Virus record (IMG/VR): IMGVR_UViG_3300025879_000855
Location: 1 to 26,368 of that record
Reading direction: 5' to 3' (one strand)
DNA length: 26,368 bases
Source: a virus
The translations under genes were made by a program, and so were the position numbers. Under the pieces are notes generated by a model. The model ran no database searches. It had not been told where the DNA came from and was given only the letters and a program-made list of their open reading frames with translations. How positions within the stretch are numbered: the stretch's first letter is position 1; every line of letters begins with the position of its first letter. Below are positions 15,366-23,844 of this stretch, in pieces.

Positions 15366-16042
15366 TATGCTCCATAAGTTGATGATTTTTCAAGTGCAAT
15401 AAAATATTCAATTGACGATTGCTTAGACTTGAAGTTTGAAATCAGTTTAGATGAAATGCTCACCTCGAAGTCTTCGTTAACAATCTTTAAATTGTTCACA
15501 TTGAGGATAAACTTGAAGTCAACCCCCTCTTGGAACTCTCCCTCTACCAATGAGAAGAATCTATTAGACGTTGCGTCTTCATTGTCCGTAACAGTCAAGC
15601 GAACAGAACTACCATCAGGAACAATGGAAATCTCATCGTGACCAAGAACAGATGCAGCCCTCTTGATTCGACTCAGCGTGTCAGTATCTAGTGTAAACTT
15701 AACTTCGGCATCTGGCATAACTACGTCTTTACTAGGAGAAGACAACATGTCTACATCCGAGAAGTAGTACGTGTTACCACGTAAACCAGTGGCATCAGAA
15801 ATTGTCACACTCTTGTCATCGAAGTTCAGCGTAGGACTCTCGACAAGACTCATAACATTCAAAAACTCGTGGAGATCATATATACCAAACTCTGTTGGGA
15901 TTTGTTCATCCAGAGTTGCTCTTGCTAAAATGTTCTTAGCGGCAGAGATAGTCTTCAGTTCATTACCTTCACGGAACACAATATTAGAATTGATGTTTGC
16001 GAAGTTTTTAAGTACCGATAAAGTACGATCAGATAGTTCCAT
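15365..16042 (-). CDS. 45: Sliding clamp (T4 gp45)
   Basis: 225 residues (T4 228), full length by position and overall pattern: MELSDRTLSVLKNFANINSN, FREGNELKTISAAKNILARA, FGIYDLHEFLNVMSLVESP and the C-terminal half ending in YFIALEKSSTYGA. The trimeric ring tethers gp43 and also activates late transcription through gp55. It has a perfect sigma70-type promoter and an AAGAGAG ribosome site. The position between 46 and 44 is as in T4. Confidence 0.95.
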   Translation of the reverse strand: MELSDRTLSVLKNFANINSNIVFREGNELKTISAAKNILARATLDEQIPTEFGIYDLHEFLNVMSLVESPTLNFDDKSVTISDATGLRGNTYYFSDVDMLSSPSKDVVMPDAEVKFTLDTDTLSRIKRAASVLGHDEISIVPDGSSVRLTVTDNEDATSNRFFSLVEGEFQEGVDFKFILNVNNLKIVNEDFEVSISSKLISNFKSKQSSIEYFIALEKSSTYGA

Positions 16043-16078
16043 AATTTAGTCTCTCTTAATTTGATTAACAATACACAT

Positions 16079-16107
16079 ATTATAACCCAATACTAGGGTG
16101 TTGTCAA
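16079..16107 (-). promoter_or_regulatory. Consensus sigma70 promoter of gene 45
   Basis: Minus-strand TTGACA (16107-16102), 17-base spacer, TATAAT (16084-16079). It overlaps the last codons of gene 46 and leaves a leader of about 30 bases before the ATG at 16042. Confidence 0.85.
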
Positions 16108-17828
16108 GCAGCAATCTTCAACTTAGAGAAGTTTTTCTCCTTCACAAATTCTAGTCTACGTTGAAACTGAGCATCCTCAAGTTCTGCCTTATGAGAGATA
16201 ACAAACACGTTTGTCTCTTCCCCTAGACTATACAGGATTTTCATCAGGTTGTCAACACCATCATCATCCAAAGACGAATCGAATGTTTCATCGAGGATCA
16301 ACAGGTTAGTGGCAACCGAGTTCTTCATCTTCGCAATCTGTCTCCACGTGAACAGCAGGGACAAATCGATACGTTGTTTCTCACCCTCAGAGAATGAGTC
16401 ATACGAGAAGTTGTCACGGAACCTAGAACGGATAGTCTCGTTGAAACTTTCGTCTAGATCAAAGTGTACAAAGAAATCAAGGATCTGTAGGTACTGGTTA
16501 GTCAACTGGTTGATGACTGGAATGTACTGCTTGATGATCTTAGTCTTAATGCCAGTATCCCGCAACAACTCAGCACTCACTTGATTGTACGAGAACTGCT
16601 CGTTCAACTTATACTTATTATCTTGTTTTGAATGTAACTCTTGATTCAGATTCTCTAACTCGGTATTCGCCTCTGCAAACTGTGAGTTAGTGTCTGACAT
16701 ATTCTCAATCTCTGATCGAATACGTTCAATGTTCTTGTAGAGTCTACCCACAGTATTGATATTGTTATTAATCTCGTTCTGTATCTTAGATATCTCACCC
16801 ATCTCGGTATTCAGTTCAGCAATTTCAGCATTGAACTTATCCATCTGAGCATTGGACTTTGACATTGCATCATTGAGTTCCTTCGCACGTGCATACGCAT
16901 CTGACTTTTTAGTCTCACGTAAATCACCTGCGATGTTCTGATCGCATGTAGGACAGTGTTCATTCTCATCGAAGAACTTGGCCTGCTTAACCACAGACTT
17001 TATCTCAGATTTAAATGATGATTGATAATCAACCAACTTCTCACGTAATGTGTTTACCTTTTCTATTTTTTTAGACACATCATCATTACGTGTTGATACG
17101 ATCGACGTATTATCTTCGTTGAACTTATTCAGTTCCTCAATCTCCGCAAGAAGTACAGAGATCTCATTCTCCTTCTCCGCACGGTATGCGGTGTTCAGTG
17201 CAGACAACTCGCGCAGATGTTTCTTCTGTGCGTTTATTTTGGTTTTAGTTACCTCAATCTCATGTCCATTATCTTTAATTTCTTCGCGAAGGATAGACAT
17301 CTTCTCCTTCAGCAACCCATTCATTTTAGAGAATATATTGATATCCAGTAAGTCTTCAATAACCTCTCGACGCGCACCGCCACCCAACTGCATGAATGGT
17401 ACAAACGAACTTGATCCCAGAACAACAATCTGGTGAAACGACTTGTGGGTCAGTTTCAGAATATTCTTCTCTAGAACCTGCTGATACTCTTTTGCATGAG
17501 AGTTCTGGTTGATCATATTACCACCCGCCCAGATCTCAAAGATGTTGGGTTTTATACCACGAACAATCTTGTACTCAGTAGAACCGATAGTAAACTCGAC
17601 CTCAACCACAGTACCTTTATTGTTAATGGAATTTACCAACTGAGGTTTAGAGATCTTACGGTGAGGTTTACCAAATAAACCAAACGACAATGCGTCCAAC
17701 ATAGTGGACTTACCTGCACCATTATGACCCACTACCAAGGTAGTAGGGGATATAGTAAAATCTATTACGGTGAACGCATTCCCCGATGACAAGAAATTCT
17801 TGTATCGGAGAGTAGAAAATTTTATCAT
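16104..17828 (-). CDS. 46: Recombination nuclease subunit, Rad50/SbcC-like ATPase (T4 gp46)
   Basis: 574 residues (T4 560). Walker A GHNGAGKST (34-42), Q-loop region near 140-150, two long coiled coils around the zinc hook CPTCDQ (292-297), ABC signature SEGEKQRIDLS, Walker B LLILDETFDSSLDDDG and an H-loop VISHK. With gp47 it resects DNA ends for recombination-dependent replication. The start at 17828 overlaps the stop of the zinc-ribbon gene, which in turn overlaps gene 47, so all three are translationally linked. Confidence 0.97.
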   Translation of the reverse strand: MIKFSTLRYKNFLSSGNAFTVIDFTISPTTLVVGHNGAGKSTMLDALSFGLFGKPHRKISKPQLVNSINNKGTVVEVEFTIGSTEYKIVRGIKPNIFEIWAGGNMINQNSHAKEYQQVLEKNILKLTHKSFHQIVVLGSSSFVPFMQLGGGARREVIEDLLDINIFSKMNGLLKEKMSILREEIKDNGHEIEVTKTKINAQKKHLRELSALNTAYRAEKENEISVLLAEIEELNKFNEDNTSIVSTRNDDVSKKIEKVNTLREKLVDYQSSFKSEIKSVVKQAKFFDENEHCPTCDQNIAGDLRETKKSDAYARAKELNDAMSKSNAQMDKFNAEIAELNTEMGEISKIQNEINNNINTVGRLYKNIERIRSEIENMSDTNSQFAEANTELENLNQELHSKQDNKYKLNEQFSYNQVSAELLRDTGIKTKIIKQYIPVINQLTNQYLQILDFFVHFDLDESFNETIRSRFRDNFSYDSFSEGEKQRIDLSLLFTWRQIAKMKNSVATNLLILDETFDSSLDDDGVDNLMKILYSLGEETNVFVISHKAELEDAQFQRRLEFVKEKNFSKLKIAA

Positions 17829-18043
17829 TAGTCTAGACTTCCGTCCTCTTTAATCCCACACCAGTTACAGGCCTCGCCTTTAGCGACAACTGATTCTCCA
17901 TCATGTTTACACTTATGATACCAAAACATGTTATCATTGTCAACTTGTTTCTTACGAAAGATTGCATCATAGTTATCACGGTATGCACTAGACGATGCTC
18001 TGCTTGAAATCGAGTCACCAGTAATATCATTCTTTGTTGCCAC
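17828..18043 (-). CDS. Small zinc-ribbon protein between genes 47 and 46
   Basis: 71 residues. The N-terminal 35 are polar; the C-terminal half has WYHKCKHDGESVVAKGEACNWCG, noted here as H-x-C...H...C-x-x-C, a one-zinc site. A small gene of this kind in the 46-47 gap is common in T4-like marine phages. The overlap with both neighbours (start on the gene 47 stop, stop on the gene 46 start) suggests stoichiometric production with the gp46/47 nuclease. Function is not established. Confidence 0.8.
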   Translation of the reverse strand: MATKNDITGDSISSRASSSAYRDNYDAIFRKKQVDNDNMFWYHKCKHDGESVVAKGEACNWCGIKEDGSLD

Positions 18044-19107
18044 TATACAACCTCCGTCAATTGTGCTTCTGTCATGAGAGCAGATATCTCCTGCTTGATT
18101 CTATCTTTGTCCAGATCAGTTTGAACATTGTCGATATAATCATAAACCAATGTCTGTGTATCGTCAACCATCAGATTTTCATCGTTAACGTTCTCGCCAA
18201 GAAAGTCTTTAAAGTCTTCGGCAATCTTGAGTTCATGGATCTTCTGTTGTTGAATTCGATCTACGAATCGCTCAAACTCTATGGGGTTACCCTTATTAAC
18301 CACAATGATCTTAACAAACTTGTTATCCAAATAACGAAGGTCTTTAAACTTCCAGTCACCTAGATTCTCATGGTCATAGTAAATCTTCTCGTAAATGGTT
18401 ACCGGATTTTGTATTGCGGTCAATTCACGTGTATCTGTATCGAACACATGGAAGTGCTTCTTATCACCACAGTCATTCCAGAAGAACTCCATCTGTGCTC
18501 CAAGATAGTGCACGTTACCCTTAGATGACTTGGCATGGAAGTGTCCGGTCATGACCATCTCAAACTTATCGAAATGCTTCTTATCCATACCGTCTTTGCA
18601 GATCAGACCACGATCCATTTCGAATCCGGCCAACTCAAGGTGAGCACCAACAACAGGAGACTTAGATTTAGAAAGAAATTCAAGTGTTGCTTTCTGGTTC
18701 TCTTGGTTGATCCAAGGGACTAAAGCAATTGATAAGTTGCCATACTGCATGTCCGTAGGTTTTTCGATAATGCTAACCTCATTCATGTAGTGACCCTGCA
18801 ACTCTTTCAGTGCATTCAGTTCATTAGTGTTTTTGAAGTAAACATCATGGTTGCCTGGAATGATATCCATATGAATACCATACTCTCGCAACCTGTCTAG
18901 AAAGATTCGACGATTATGATTCAGTGCTTTGAAGTTTATGGTCTTGCGATTATCGTAATAATCCCCGAGGTGAAGAATGGTCTTGATGTCATTCTCCAAC
19001 AGGTATGGAAAAAACACATCCCGATAGAAACGTTCCTGATAATCCATAAAAATGTCAGACGAATTGCGGATACCACAATGCGTATCGTTCAGTATGGCGA
19101 GTTTCAT
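18043..19107 (-). CDS. 47: Recombination nuclease subunit, Mre11/SbcD-like (T4 gp47)
   Basis: 354 residues (T4 339). Metallophosphoesterase motifs in order: ILNDTHCG (5-12), HLGDYYDNR (46-54), IIPGNHDVY, and MTGHFHAKS, giving the dimetal site. It forms the nuclease half of the gp46/47 complex. A TTGACA-17-TATGAT promoter lies upstream, with an ATAGGT ribosome site before the ATG at 19107. Positions 46-47 and the promoter keep the T4 early-recombination unit together. Confidence 0.97.
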   Translation of the reverse strand: MKLAILNDTHCGIRNSSDIFMDYQERFYRDVFFPYLLENDIKTILHLGDYYDNRKTINFKALNHNRRIFLDRLREYGIHMDIIPGNHDVYFKNTNELNALKELQGHYMNEVSIIEKPTDMQYGNLSIALVPWINQENQKATLEFLSKSKSPVVGAHLELAGFEMDRGLICKDGMDKKHFDKFEMVMTGHFHAKSSKGNVHYLGAQMEFFWNDCGDKKHFHVFDTDTRELTAIQNPVTIYEKIYYDHENLGDWKFKDLRYLDNKFVKIIVVNKGNPIEFERFVDRIQQQKIHELKIAEDFKDFLGENVNDENLMVDDTQTLVYDYIDNVQTDLDKDRIKQEISALMTEAQLTEVV

Positions 19108-19138
19108 AATATACCTATTTCACTAATATACTTCACAC

Positions 19139-19167
19139 ATCATATCAAAATACAATGCTGTTGTCAA
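19139..19167 (-). promoter_or_regulatory. Sigma70-type promoter of genes 47-46
   Basis: Minus-strand TTGACA (19167-19162), 17-base spacer, TATGAT (19144-19139), about 30 bases before the gene 47 ATG. Confidence 0.8.
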
Positions 19168-19175
19168 GTATTACT

Positions 19176-19772
19176 TCATCTCAAAAAGTCGGTAAGATCC
19201 GAATCAACATTTACTGCCCTGCGCTTCCTTTGCTTTTTCTCTTCCTTCATGTATTCTTTGAAGTGAGAGTCTGCACCATTCTTCTGGTCAATACGCAGTC
19301 GCAATTGCTCAACAAATGGTTGTGAGTTATTGTAGTCACCATAACCACCTTCGGTATTTTCTTCCATAAACTCAGACATATCTGCTTCTGCGATATACTT
19401 CATCTTAATGTCTTGTTGCTTCTTCTCCTTCTGAATACGACGAAGGAAAGCATACCAAGATATCTGAGTGAAATACGCAAACGCATTAGGATTACCCGAT
19501 CGAGTGGCTGCTTCAATATCATAGTTCTCAATCGCTTTGAGACAGTTCTCTACCGCATCCATCACCATCTCTTCACGATAGGTATAACGGACAAAGTTAG
19601 ATTTATGAGAAAGACCCTCTGCAATCTTGAGAAAGCAAGACGCAACATAATCTGTTACCACCGGAAGTGCTTCATCAGAGTCTCTCGCTTCTTGTAGCGT
19701 CTTACAGTAGTTCACTACCGCTTGAGAGAACTGCTTGTTATTAACGTAATGTGGTTTTTCTTTGGGTTTCAT
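19176..19772 (-). CDS. 55: Late-transcription sigma factor (T4 gp55)
   Basis: 198 residues (T4 185). The sigma-region-2-like core is visible: FVRYTYREEMVMDAVENCLKA, then FAYFTQISWYAFLRRIQKEKK, the pattern of gp55 in T4-like phages. The C-terminus DLTDFLR is a clamp-binding tail of the same kind as gp43's, as expected since gp45 activates gp55-polymerase. It should read the TATAAATA late promoters found before hsp20, the tail tube gene and the HNH gene. It has its own consensus promoter and a GAGAG ribosome site. Confidence 0.95.
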   Translation of the reverse strand: MKPKEKPHYVNNKQFSQAVVNYCKTLQEARDSDEALPVVTDYVASCFLKIAEGLSHKSNFVRYTYREEMVMDAVENCLKAIENYDIEAATRSGNPNAFAYFTQISWYAFLRRIQKEKKQQDIKMKYIAEADMSEFMEENTEGGYGDYNNSQPFVEQLRLRIDQKNGADSHFKEYMKEEKKQRKRRAVNVDSDLTDFLR

Positions 19773-19798
19773 GTTAAACTCTCAGTTTTGATATATCA

Positions 19799-19827
19799 AT
19801 TATACTAAACTACACGGTCTATGTCAA
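19799..19827 (-). promoter_or_regulatory. Consensus sigma70 promoter of gene 55
   Basis: Minus-strand TTGACA (19827-19822), 17-base spacer, TATAAT (19804-19799). The -35 overlaps the stop of the cytidylyltransferase gene. Confidence 0.85.
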
Positions 19828-20237
19828 GTATCGCTACACACTCGATTGCGAAGTTCTGACGAAGAAAACCTATGTGCTCTCTCATTGAAGTATAGATCAA
19901 TGTCTCTCTTACGACAAATGTCGCGACCCGTGAAGTCCTTATCTCGGTACTCTTCTCCAAGAATGCGCACATGGATATTGTACATTGCGAGAATGTCCTC
20001 TAAATCTTCTTCCGTAGAATATGGGATAATTTCATCGACATACCCTATGGCCTTCAACTGAGTGTACCTCTCCACAATGGTCTGTATTGGTTTGTTCTTG
20101 GCATTTGGTCTATCTAAGGTAGGATCGACTTGAAGACCGCATATGAGGTAATCACACTGCTCTTTGGCGGTGCGCAACATCTGCACATGACCCGAGTGCA
20201 ACAAATCAAATGCTGAACAGGTAAAACCAACTTTCAT
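19824..20237 (-). CDS. Cytidylyltransferase-family nucleotidyltransferase (TagD/RfaE-like)
   Basis: 137 residues, the size of a glycerol-3-phosphate cytidylyltransferase (about 130). GFTCSAFDLLHSGHVQML holds the HxGH nucleotide motif. Later, the 'RxSSxxLR'-like signature appears as HRFSSSELRNR. It would transfer CMP or AMP from the NTP to a phospho-alcohol or sugar phosphate, making an activated building block for surface glycans. It stands between gp55 and the Sm-like gene, away from the sugar genes at the left end. The ATG at 20237 is preceded by AAGAGA. Substrate not determined. Confidence 0.85.
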   Translation of the reverse strand: MKVGFTCSAFDLLHSGHVQMLRTAKEQCDYLICGLQVDPTLDRPNAKNKPIQTIVERYTQLKAIGYVDEIIPYSTEEDLEDILAMYNIHVRILGEEYRDKDFTGRDICRKRDIDLYFNERAHRFSSSELRNRVCSDT

Positions 20238-20247
20238 AAAAAATCTC

Positions 20248-20276
20248 TTGACAAACTAAAACTCTCATGATATAAT
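20248..20276 (+). promoter_or_regulatory. Consensus sigma70 promoter on the plus strand, no gene downstream
   Basis: TTGACA (20248-20253), 17-base spacer, TATAAT (20271-20276): a perfect consensus pointing right, against all neighbouring genes. Transcription from about 20283 would be antisense to the Sm-like gene. I see no convincing plus-strand reading frame after it, only an 18-codon one at 20313. Confidence 0.65.
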
Positions 20277-20309
20277 CTGATCTAAGGTCAGGCGCCAATA
20301 ATATAAGAA

Positions 20310-20714
20310 TTAATGTACAGTGGGAAACTTGATAATATTGCTCTCATCACTATCATTAGACTTGGTTAGTTGTTCATATTCTTCTAGAAACCCATCATCA
20401 TTTGCCCCAACAGAGTGCTCGTCCAACATATAAGAAATAGCACCGTTGTACTGATGGAGTAATTCGTCACTTGGTTTCGCTACAGCAACAATCTTATCAA
20501 CCTTAATTAAAGTAAATTTTTCAGGGTCATCTTGGTAACACATGAAATAACGAAATGACCAAGCACGGTGACCTTCATCTGTTAGATTGAAGTTGATGCT
20601 TAACGCGTTTCTAACAATCAAATCAGTTGAATCTTCCTCGATTATATCACACAACACTTCATCGCCAGTTACAAGTCGCAACTGTTTTATATTGGGGTTG
20701 TCATACATCTTCAC
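20310..20714 (-). CDS. Sm-like (LSm-type) protein
   Basis: 134 residues. The N-terminal segment IKQLRLVTGDEVLCDIIEED, followed by DLIVRNALSINFNL and later IKVDKIVAVAKPSDELLHQY, follows the Sm1/Sm2 pattern seen in small proteins of marine T4-like phages. The C-terminal 40 residues are acidic and disordered. The stop region is in a 72-base gap; the start overlaps uvsW by 14 bases. An RNA-binding role (as for Hfq/LSm) is suggested by the fold only. Confidence 0.6.
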   Translation of the reverse strand: MKMYDNPNIKQLRLVTGDEVLCDIIEEDSTDLIVRNALSINFNLTDEGHRAWSFRYFMCYQDDPEKFTLIKVDKIVAVAKPSDELLHQYNGAISYMLDEHSVGANDDGFLEEYEQLTKSNDSDESNIIKFPTVH

Positions 20715-22212
20715 TATGTTGGGTACCTTTTAGGTTGATAGGATATACTTTGTATTTAAAACCTTCACGAGTATATATCTTAATCCTTTCTCCGGAATGA
20801 GTGAGAGTAAAGTTGCGGTGACCTTTCACAGAAAGATCATCAGCAATATCAAATAACTGAGTAGTCTTCCCGTTATCACTTTTTCTAAGGCCTCGACCAA
20901 TTGACTGCAGCACCTTGACTTGAGATTTAGATGGTGTAGCAAAAACAATATTGTGCAAATTACGAATATTGATACCAGTACTAAAGGTGCCGAGCGATGC
21001 AACAATAATTGCATCGTTTTCTTTCTCTACTATTCCGCGTATCTTCTCGCGATCAGTTGCGTCTACCTCACCAGACACATAGAACACCTTTCGACTTTCG
21101 GGTGCCATGTTCCTGATGATCTCGTATAGCACTTTACCGTGCTTCTCTACAAACTGGAACATAACAAGAGTGTTACCTTCCTGATCGAGTGCTAACTTTG
21201 AAACAAATGTATTCCTTCGTTTGTTGGTTACTATGTAGTCGATCTCTTGCTGATACGTCCACTCTTCCAACTTTGCTTTATTACACACGTCTGAGTGATA
21301 CTTCAAGAGCAGAACAGATATATCAAGATCTGCTAGTTGTTTGTTTTTCTGTAGTTCCACGGTGCTAGTCACCGTAAACACAGGCCCAAACAAACCCTCA
21401 AGTACTAGTTTGTTAGTCTCGGTACCATCCAATGTACCCGTAAGTCCAAACCGATATTCAGCGTTAATACACTTGTCCATCATGGTAGACAGGGATTTTG
21501 CTTTAAATAAATGAACTTCATCACCAAATATACATTGGAACTGCTCGAACCACTCCGAACCAAACTTGTAGATGGACTGCCAAGTAGATATAATCACTCG
21601 CTTATCTGTGACCTTCTCTTTACCCGAGTAGATCCTATGTACCTTACTCTCTACGTCATATCCATAGTCGTCGAAGTCCTTGTACATCTGCTCAACCAGA
21701 CTCGTTGTGGGAACAACAACCAAGATCTTACCCTCGGTCTGTTCAAGCGTCCACCGCATAAGGTCGTATATTATAAATGACTTACCAGATCCCGTGGGAG
21801 AGAGAAGAAGACAGCGTTTATTTTCTATGCCATGCGAGATAGCATCATACTGGTAGTCCCGAGGTTCGAATGGTGCACCAAGTCCCCCCAGAAATTTAAC
21901 CAACTCGGGGTGATTGATTTTGTTTGTAGCATTAGGTATACCATACTCTTCATGCTCGATAATCTGCAGTGGATAAAACCTATCTCCGCAAAACTTACGC
22001 AAGTGATGGTACAGACCAACATTCATTTGTTTGGTCACCATATTGTATAACTTTATCTTACCATCCCAAACCTTACGCTTAAATGCTGGCATGTACCGAT
22101 GGCCAGGAACGAAGAACGAGAAGTAGTCTCTCAGTTCTTGTTCTTGCGCGGGGTTAGATTCAATCGCCATGTACGAATGACTAAGCATTCGCACACGTAT
22201 AGTGTTATCCAT
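20701..22212 (-). CDS. uvsW: UvsW-type recombination helicase (SF2)
   Basis: 503 residues, the length of T4 UvsW. Q-rich 'EPRDYQYDAI' precedes Walker A SPTGSGKS (138-145). Motif II is DEVH (231-234), motif III LTGTLDG, and motif VI QSIGRGLRKS. UvsW unwinds branched and R-loop structures and shuts off origin-driven replication in favour of recombination-dependent replication. The ATG overlaps the uvsY stop; the uvsY-uvsW pairing is as in T4. Confidence 0.96.
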   Translation of the reverse strand: MDNTIRVRMLSHSYMAIESNPAQEQELRDYFSFFVPGHRYMPAFKRKVWDGKIKLYNMVTKQMNVGLYHHLRKFCGDRFYPLQIIEHEEYGIPNATNKINHPELVKFLGGLGAPFEPRDYQYDAISHGIENKRCLLLSPTGSGKSFIIYDLMRWTLEQTEGKILVVVPTTSLVEQMYKDFDDYGYDVESKVHRIYSGKEKVTDKRVIISTWQSIYKFGSEWFEQFQCIFGDEVHLFKAKSLSTMMDKCINAEYRFGLTGTLDGTETNKLVLEGLFGPVFTVTSTVELQKNKQLADLDISVLLLKYHSDVCNKAKLEEWTYQQEIDYIVTNKRRNTFVSKLALDQEGNTLVMFQFVEKHGKVLYEIIRNMAPESRKVFYVSGEVDATDREKIRGIVEKENDAIIVASLGTFSTGINIRNLHNIVFATPSKSQVKVLQSIGRGLRKSDNGKTTQLFDIADDLSVKGHRNFTLTHSGERIKIYTREGFKYKVYPINLKGTQHSEDV

Positions 22213-22661
22213 TAAGCACCTGATTCGAATTTACGATACTCTAAAATATTTTTGATGGTTTGGTGTCGCCACTTTAGGTTATCTATAATTTCCGTAAGTG
22301 TCTCTATGATGGTCTTCAGATATGCAATCTTTTCTTCTGACTTTTGGATCTCTGGATCAGAGTCATAGTAGTAATTCATGTCACCCTTCATAACCTTCAA
22401 TCCATCGAACGGATCAAAGTTCCACCCTTTAGAGCGAAGAGTTTGTTCATCCATCTTACCGTTGTAGTATAACCACTTATCTTTTAATAGATTGTGTTGC
22501 GCATGTTCTGCGCGTTTGAGATTTAGTTTGGTTAACGACAAGTACTGCAAGTACTTTGCATGTAGTTTAGGGGTATTGCGTTGAGTTTCATCTAGTTGAT
22601 GCTGAGGGATTTGGCAATCGTCTTTCCATTCATTAAGTATTGATTCAAGGTCTAATAACAT
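22212..22661 (-). CDS. uvsY: Recombination mediator UvsY
   Basis: 149 residues (T4 137). The pattern YLQYLSLTKLNLKRAEH, LLKDKWLYYNGKM, and the conserved end IIDNLKWRHQTIKNILEYRKFESGA (the tail in T4 ends MRAFEAGK) identify UvsY. It loads the UvsX recombinase on gp32-covered ssDNA. A GGAG ribosome site precedes the ATG. UvsX itself is not in the window. Confidence 0.93.
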   Translation of the reverse strand: MLLDLESILNEWKDDCQIPQHQLDETQRNTPKLHAKYLQYLSLTKLNLKRAEHAQHNLLKDKWLYYNGKMDEQTLRSKGWNFDPFDGLKVMKGDMNYYYDSDPEIQKSEEKIAYLKTIIETLTEIIDNLKWRHQTIKNILEYRKFESGA

Positions 22662-22671
22662 AGTATCTCCG

Positions 22672-23301
22672 TCAAGGTGTCATAATTTGTTTAACACAGT
22701 CTTCCCAATAGTCATAGTTGAAACCCATTGTAAAACTAAGGGTAATTCTTTTACAGTTGGTTTTAGCACAGTGCCAAATTATTTTATCCGGTTCATCTAA
22801 AGAACCAAAGTATCCGGCCTTGCATGTCCAACCTTTTTTATCATGCATCCTGATGACATCATCAGTCTTAGGATCTATATATTCAAAGTAACCATCACCT
22901 GTCTCTGACCAAGTGAAAATCAAATTATATGCGGATGCATTTGCGTTATTGTGCCATGAGATAAAGCCACCGGCCGGATAAAACTGACTAAGGGCGCTGC
23001 ACTGCAAACCAAGTTCAAGTCTCATTCGCATATCTAGAGCAAAAAAATCTAACTCATAATCTATTTTTTGATCGCCGGAATAGTGATGGGGTTTCAATCC
23101 ATATGAGTGCGCGGACTCTGGACTACCATCATGATCGTCTCTGATAGATTCTAGATAGTCCTTACTAGTATACCACCCATCTACGTCAATGTCACCCATT
23201 TTTTCATTTGTTTTGGTGACATCGTACTTGACATTATATGTGGACAGACAATCGTGCAATATATTCTGCACGTTTCTGTTCTCAATTGGAACTGATTGCA
23301 T
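22672..23301 (-). CDS. 2OG-Fe(II) oxygenase-like protein
   Basis: 209 residues. FYPAGGFISWHNNANASAYN gives the first ligand region and DKIIWHCAKTNCKRITLSFT the distal His and the Arg that would bind 2-oxoglutarate. The usual HxD reads HNN here (Asn in place of the acid), so iron binding may be altered or supported by another residue. The type is known beside structural and uvsY genes in marine T4-like phages; the target is not known. The ATG overlaps the tail tube stop (TAATG), so it may be made together with a late gene. Confidence 0.65.
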   Translation of the reverse strand: MQSVPIENRNVQNILHDCLSTYNVKYDVTKTNEKMGDIDVDGWYTSKDYLESIRDDHDGSPESAHSYGLKPHHYSGDQKIDYELDFFALDMRMRLELGLQCSALSQFYPAGGFISWHNNANASAYNLIFTWSETGDGYFEYIDPKTDDVIRMHDKKGWTCKAGYFGSLDEPDKIIWHCAKTNCKRITLSFTMGFNYDYWEDCVKQIMTP

Positions 23302-23798
23302 TACGATATCTCGAAGTGACTAAACCTAAATGATGCTGAGTATGTTGGGTATGTTAAATCACCTGTGTTAGATGCAAGTTGTATGCTACCTAAATTTGTT
23401 GGTACACAATCATAATACTTAATCTGAACATTCTTGTTGTTATGAGAAGACAGGATTAGTATCGCGATGTCTGCATATGTTGATGTGCGACCATCGCCAG
23501 GCAGTGCGTTTACTTGACCATCATTGACAATACGCTCTAACCACGCCTGCATTTCCTTGTAGGACTCCATATCCTCATCCAACAACACATCTATGCTCAT
23601 CTCACCGTAGTTGATCTTGTCACCCGCTAAAGGAACAGACGTTACGCGCTTCACCGGAAGTTCTGTAGGGTTGACAGACGCGCCTGGATGTGTTATTGCT
23701 TGTGCAAAGTATTCTAGGTTGCTATAGTTATCACGATTAATGATTATCTTGAACCCTGTAGGTTGCAAGTAATTCTTGTTCGATGTTAAAGTACTCAT
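23301..23798 (-). CDS. 19: Tail tube protein (T4 gp19)
   Basis: 165 residues (T4 163) from the ATG at 23798, where GGAG stands at the right distance; an in-frame TTG at 23810 is less likely. PTGFKIIINR, LEYFAQAITHPGASVNP, PLAGDKINYGEMSIDVLLDE and the ending YPTYSASFRFSHFEIS match the T4 gp19 family. It stacks as hexameric rings to form the inner tube of a contractile tail. A T4-type late promoter precedes it. Confidence 0.93.
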   Translation of the reverse strand: MSTLTSNKNYLQPTGFKIIINRDNYSNLEYFAQAITHPGASVNPTELPVKRVTSVPLAGDKINYGEMSIDVLLDEDMESYKEMQAWLERIVNDGQVNALPGDGRTSTYADIAILILSSHNNKNVQIKYYDCVPTNLGSIQLASNTGDLTYPTYSASFRFSHFEIS

Positions 23799-23822
23799 GC
23801 TGATCTCCAAAAGTTCTGCATA

Positions 23823-23830
23823 TATTTATA
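23823..23830 (-). promoter_or_regulatory. T4-type late promoter of the tail tube gene
   Basis: Minus-strand TATAAATA, exact late consensus, about 25 bases before the ATG at 23798, leaving a short leader with a GGAG site. Confidence 0.8.
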
Positions 23831-23844
23831 CGGAAGATAAATTG

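Noticed and set aside
20313-20369. 18-codon plus-strand frame after the orphan promoter
   Set aside because: It has only a poor ribosome site, no recognisable motif, and lies antisense to the end of the Sm-like gene.
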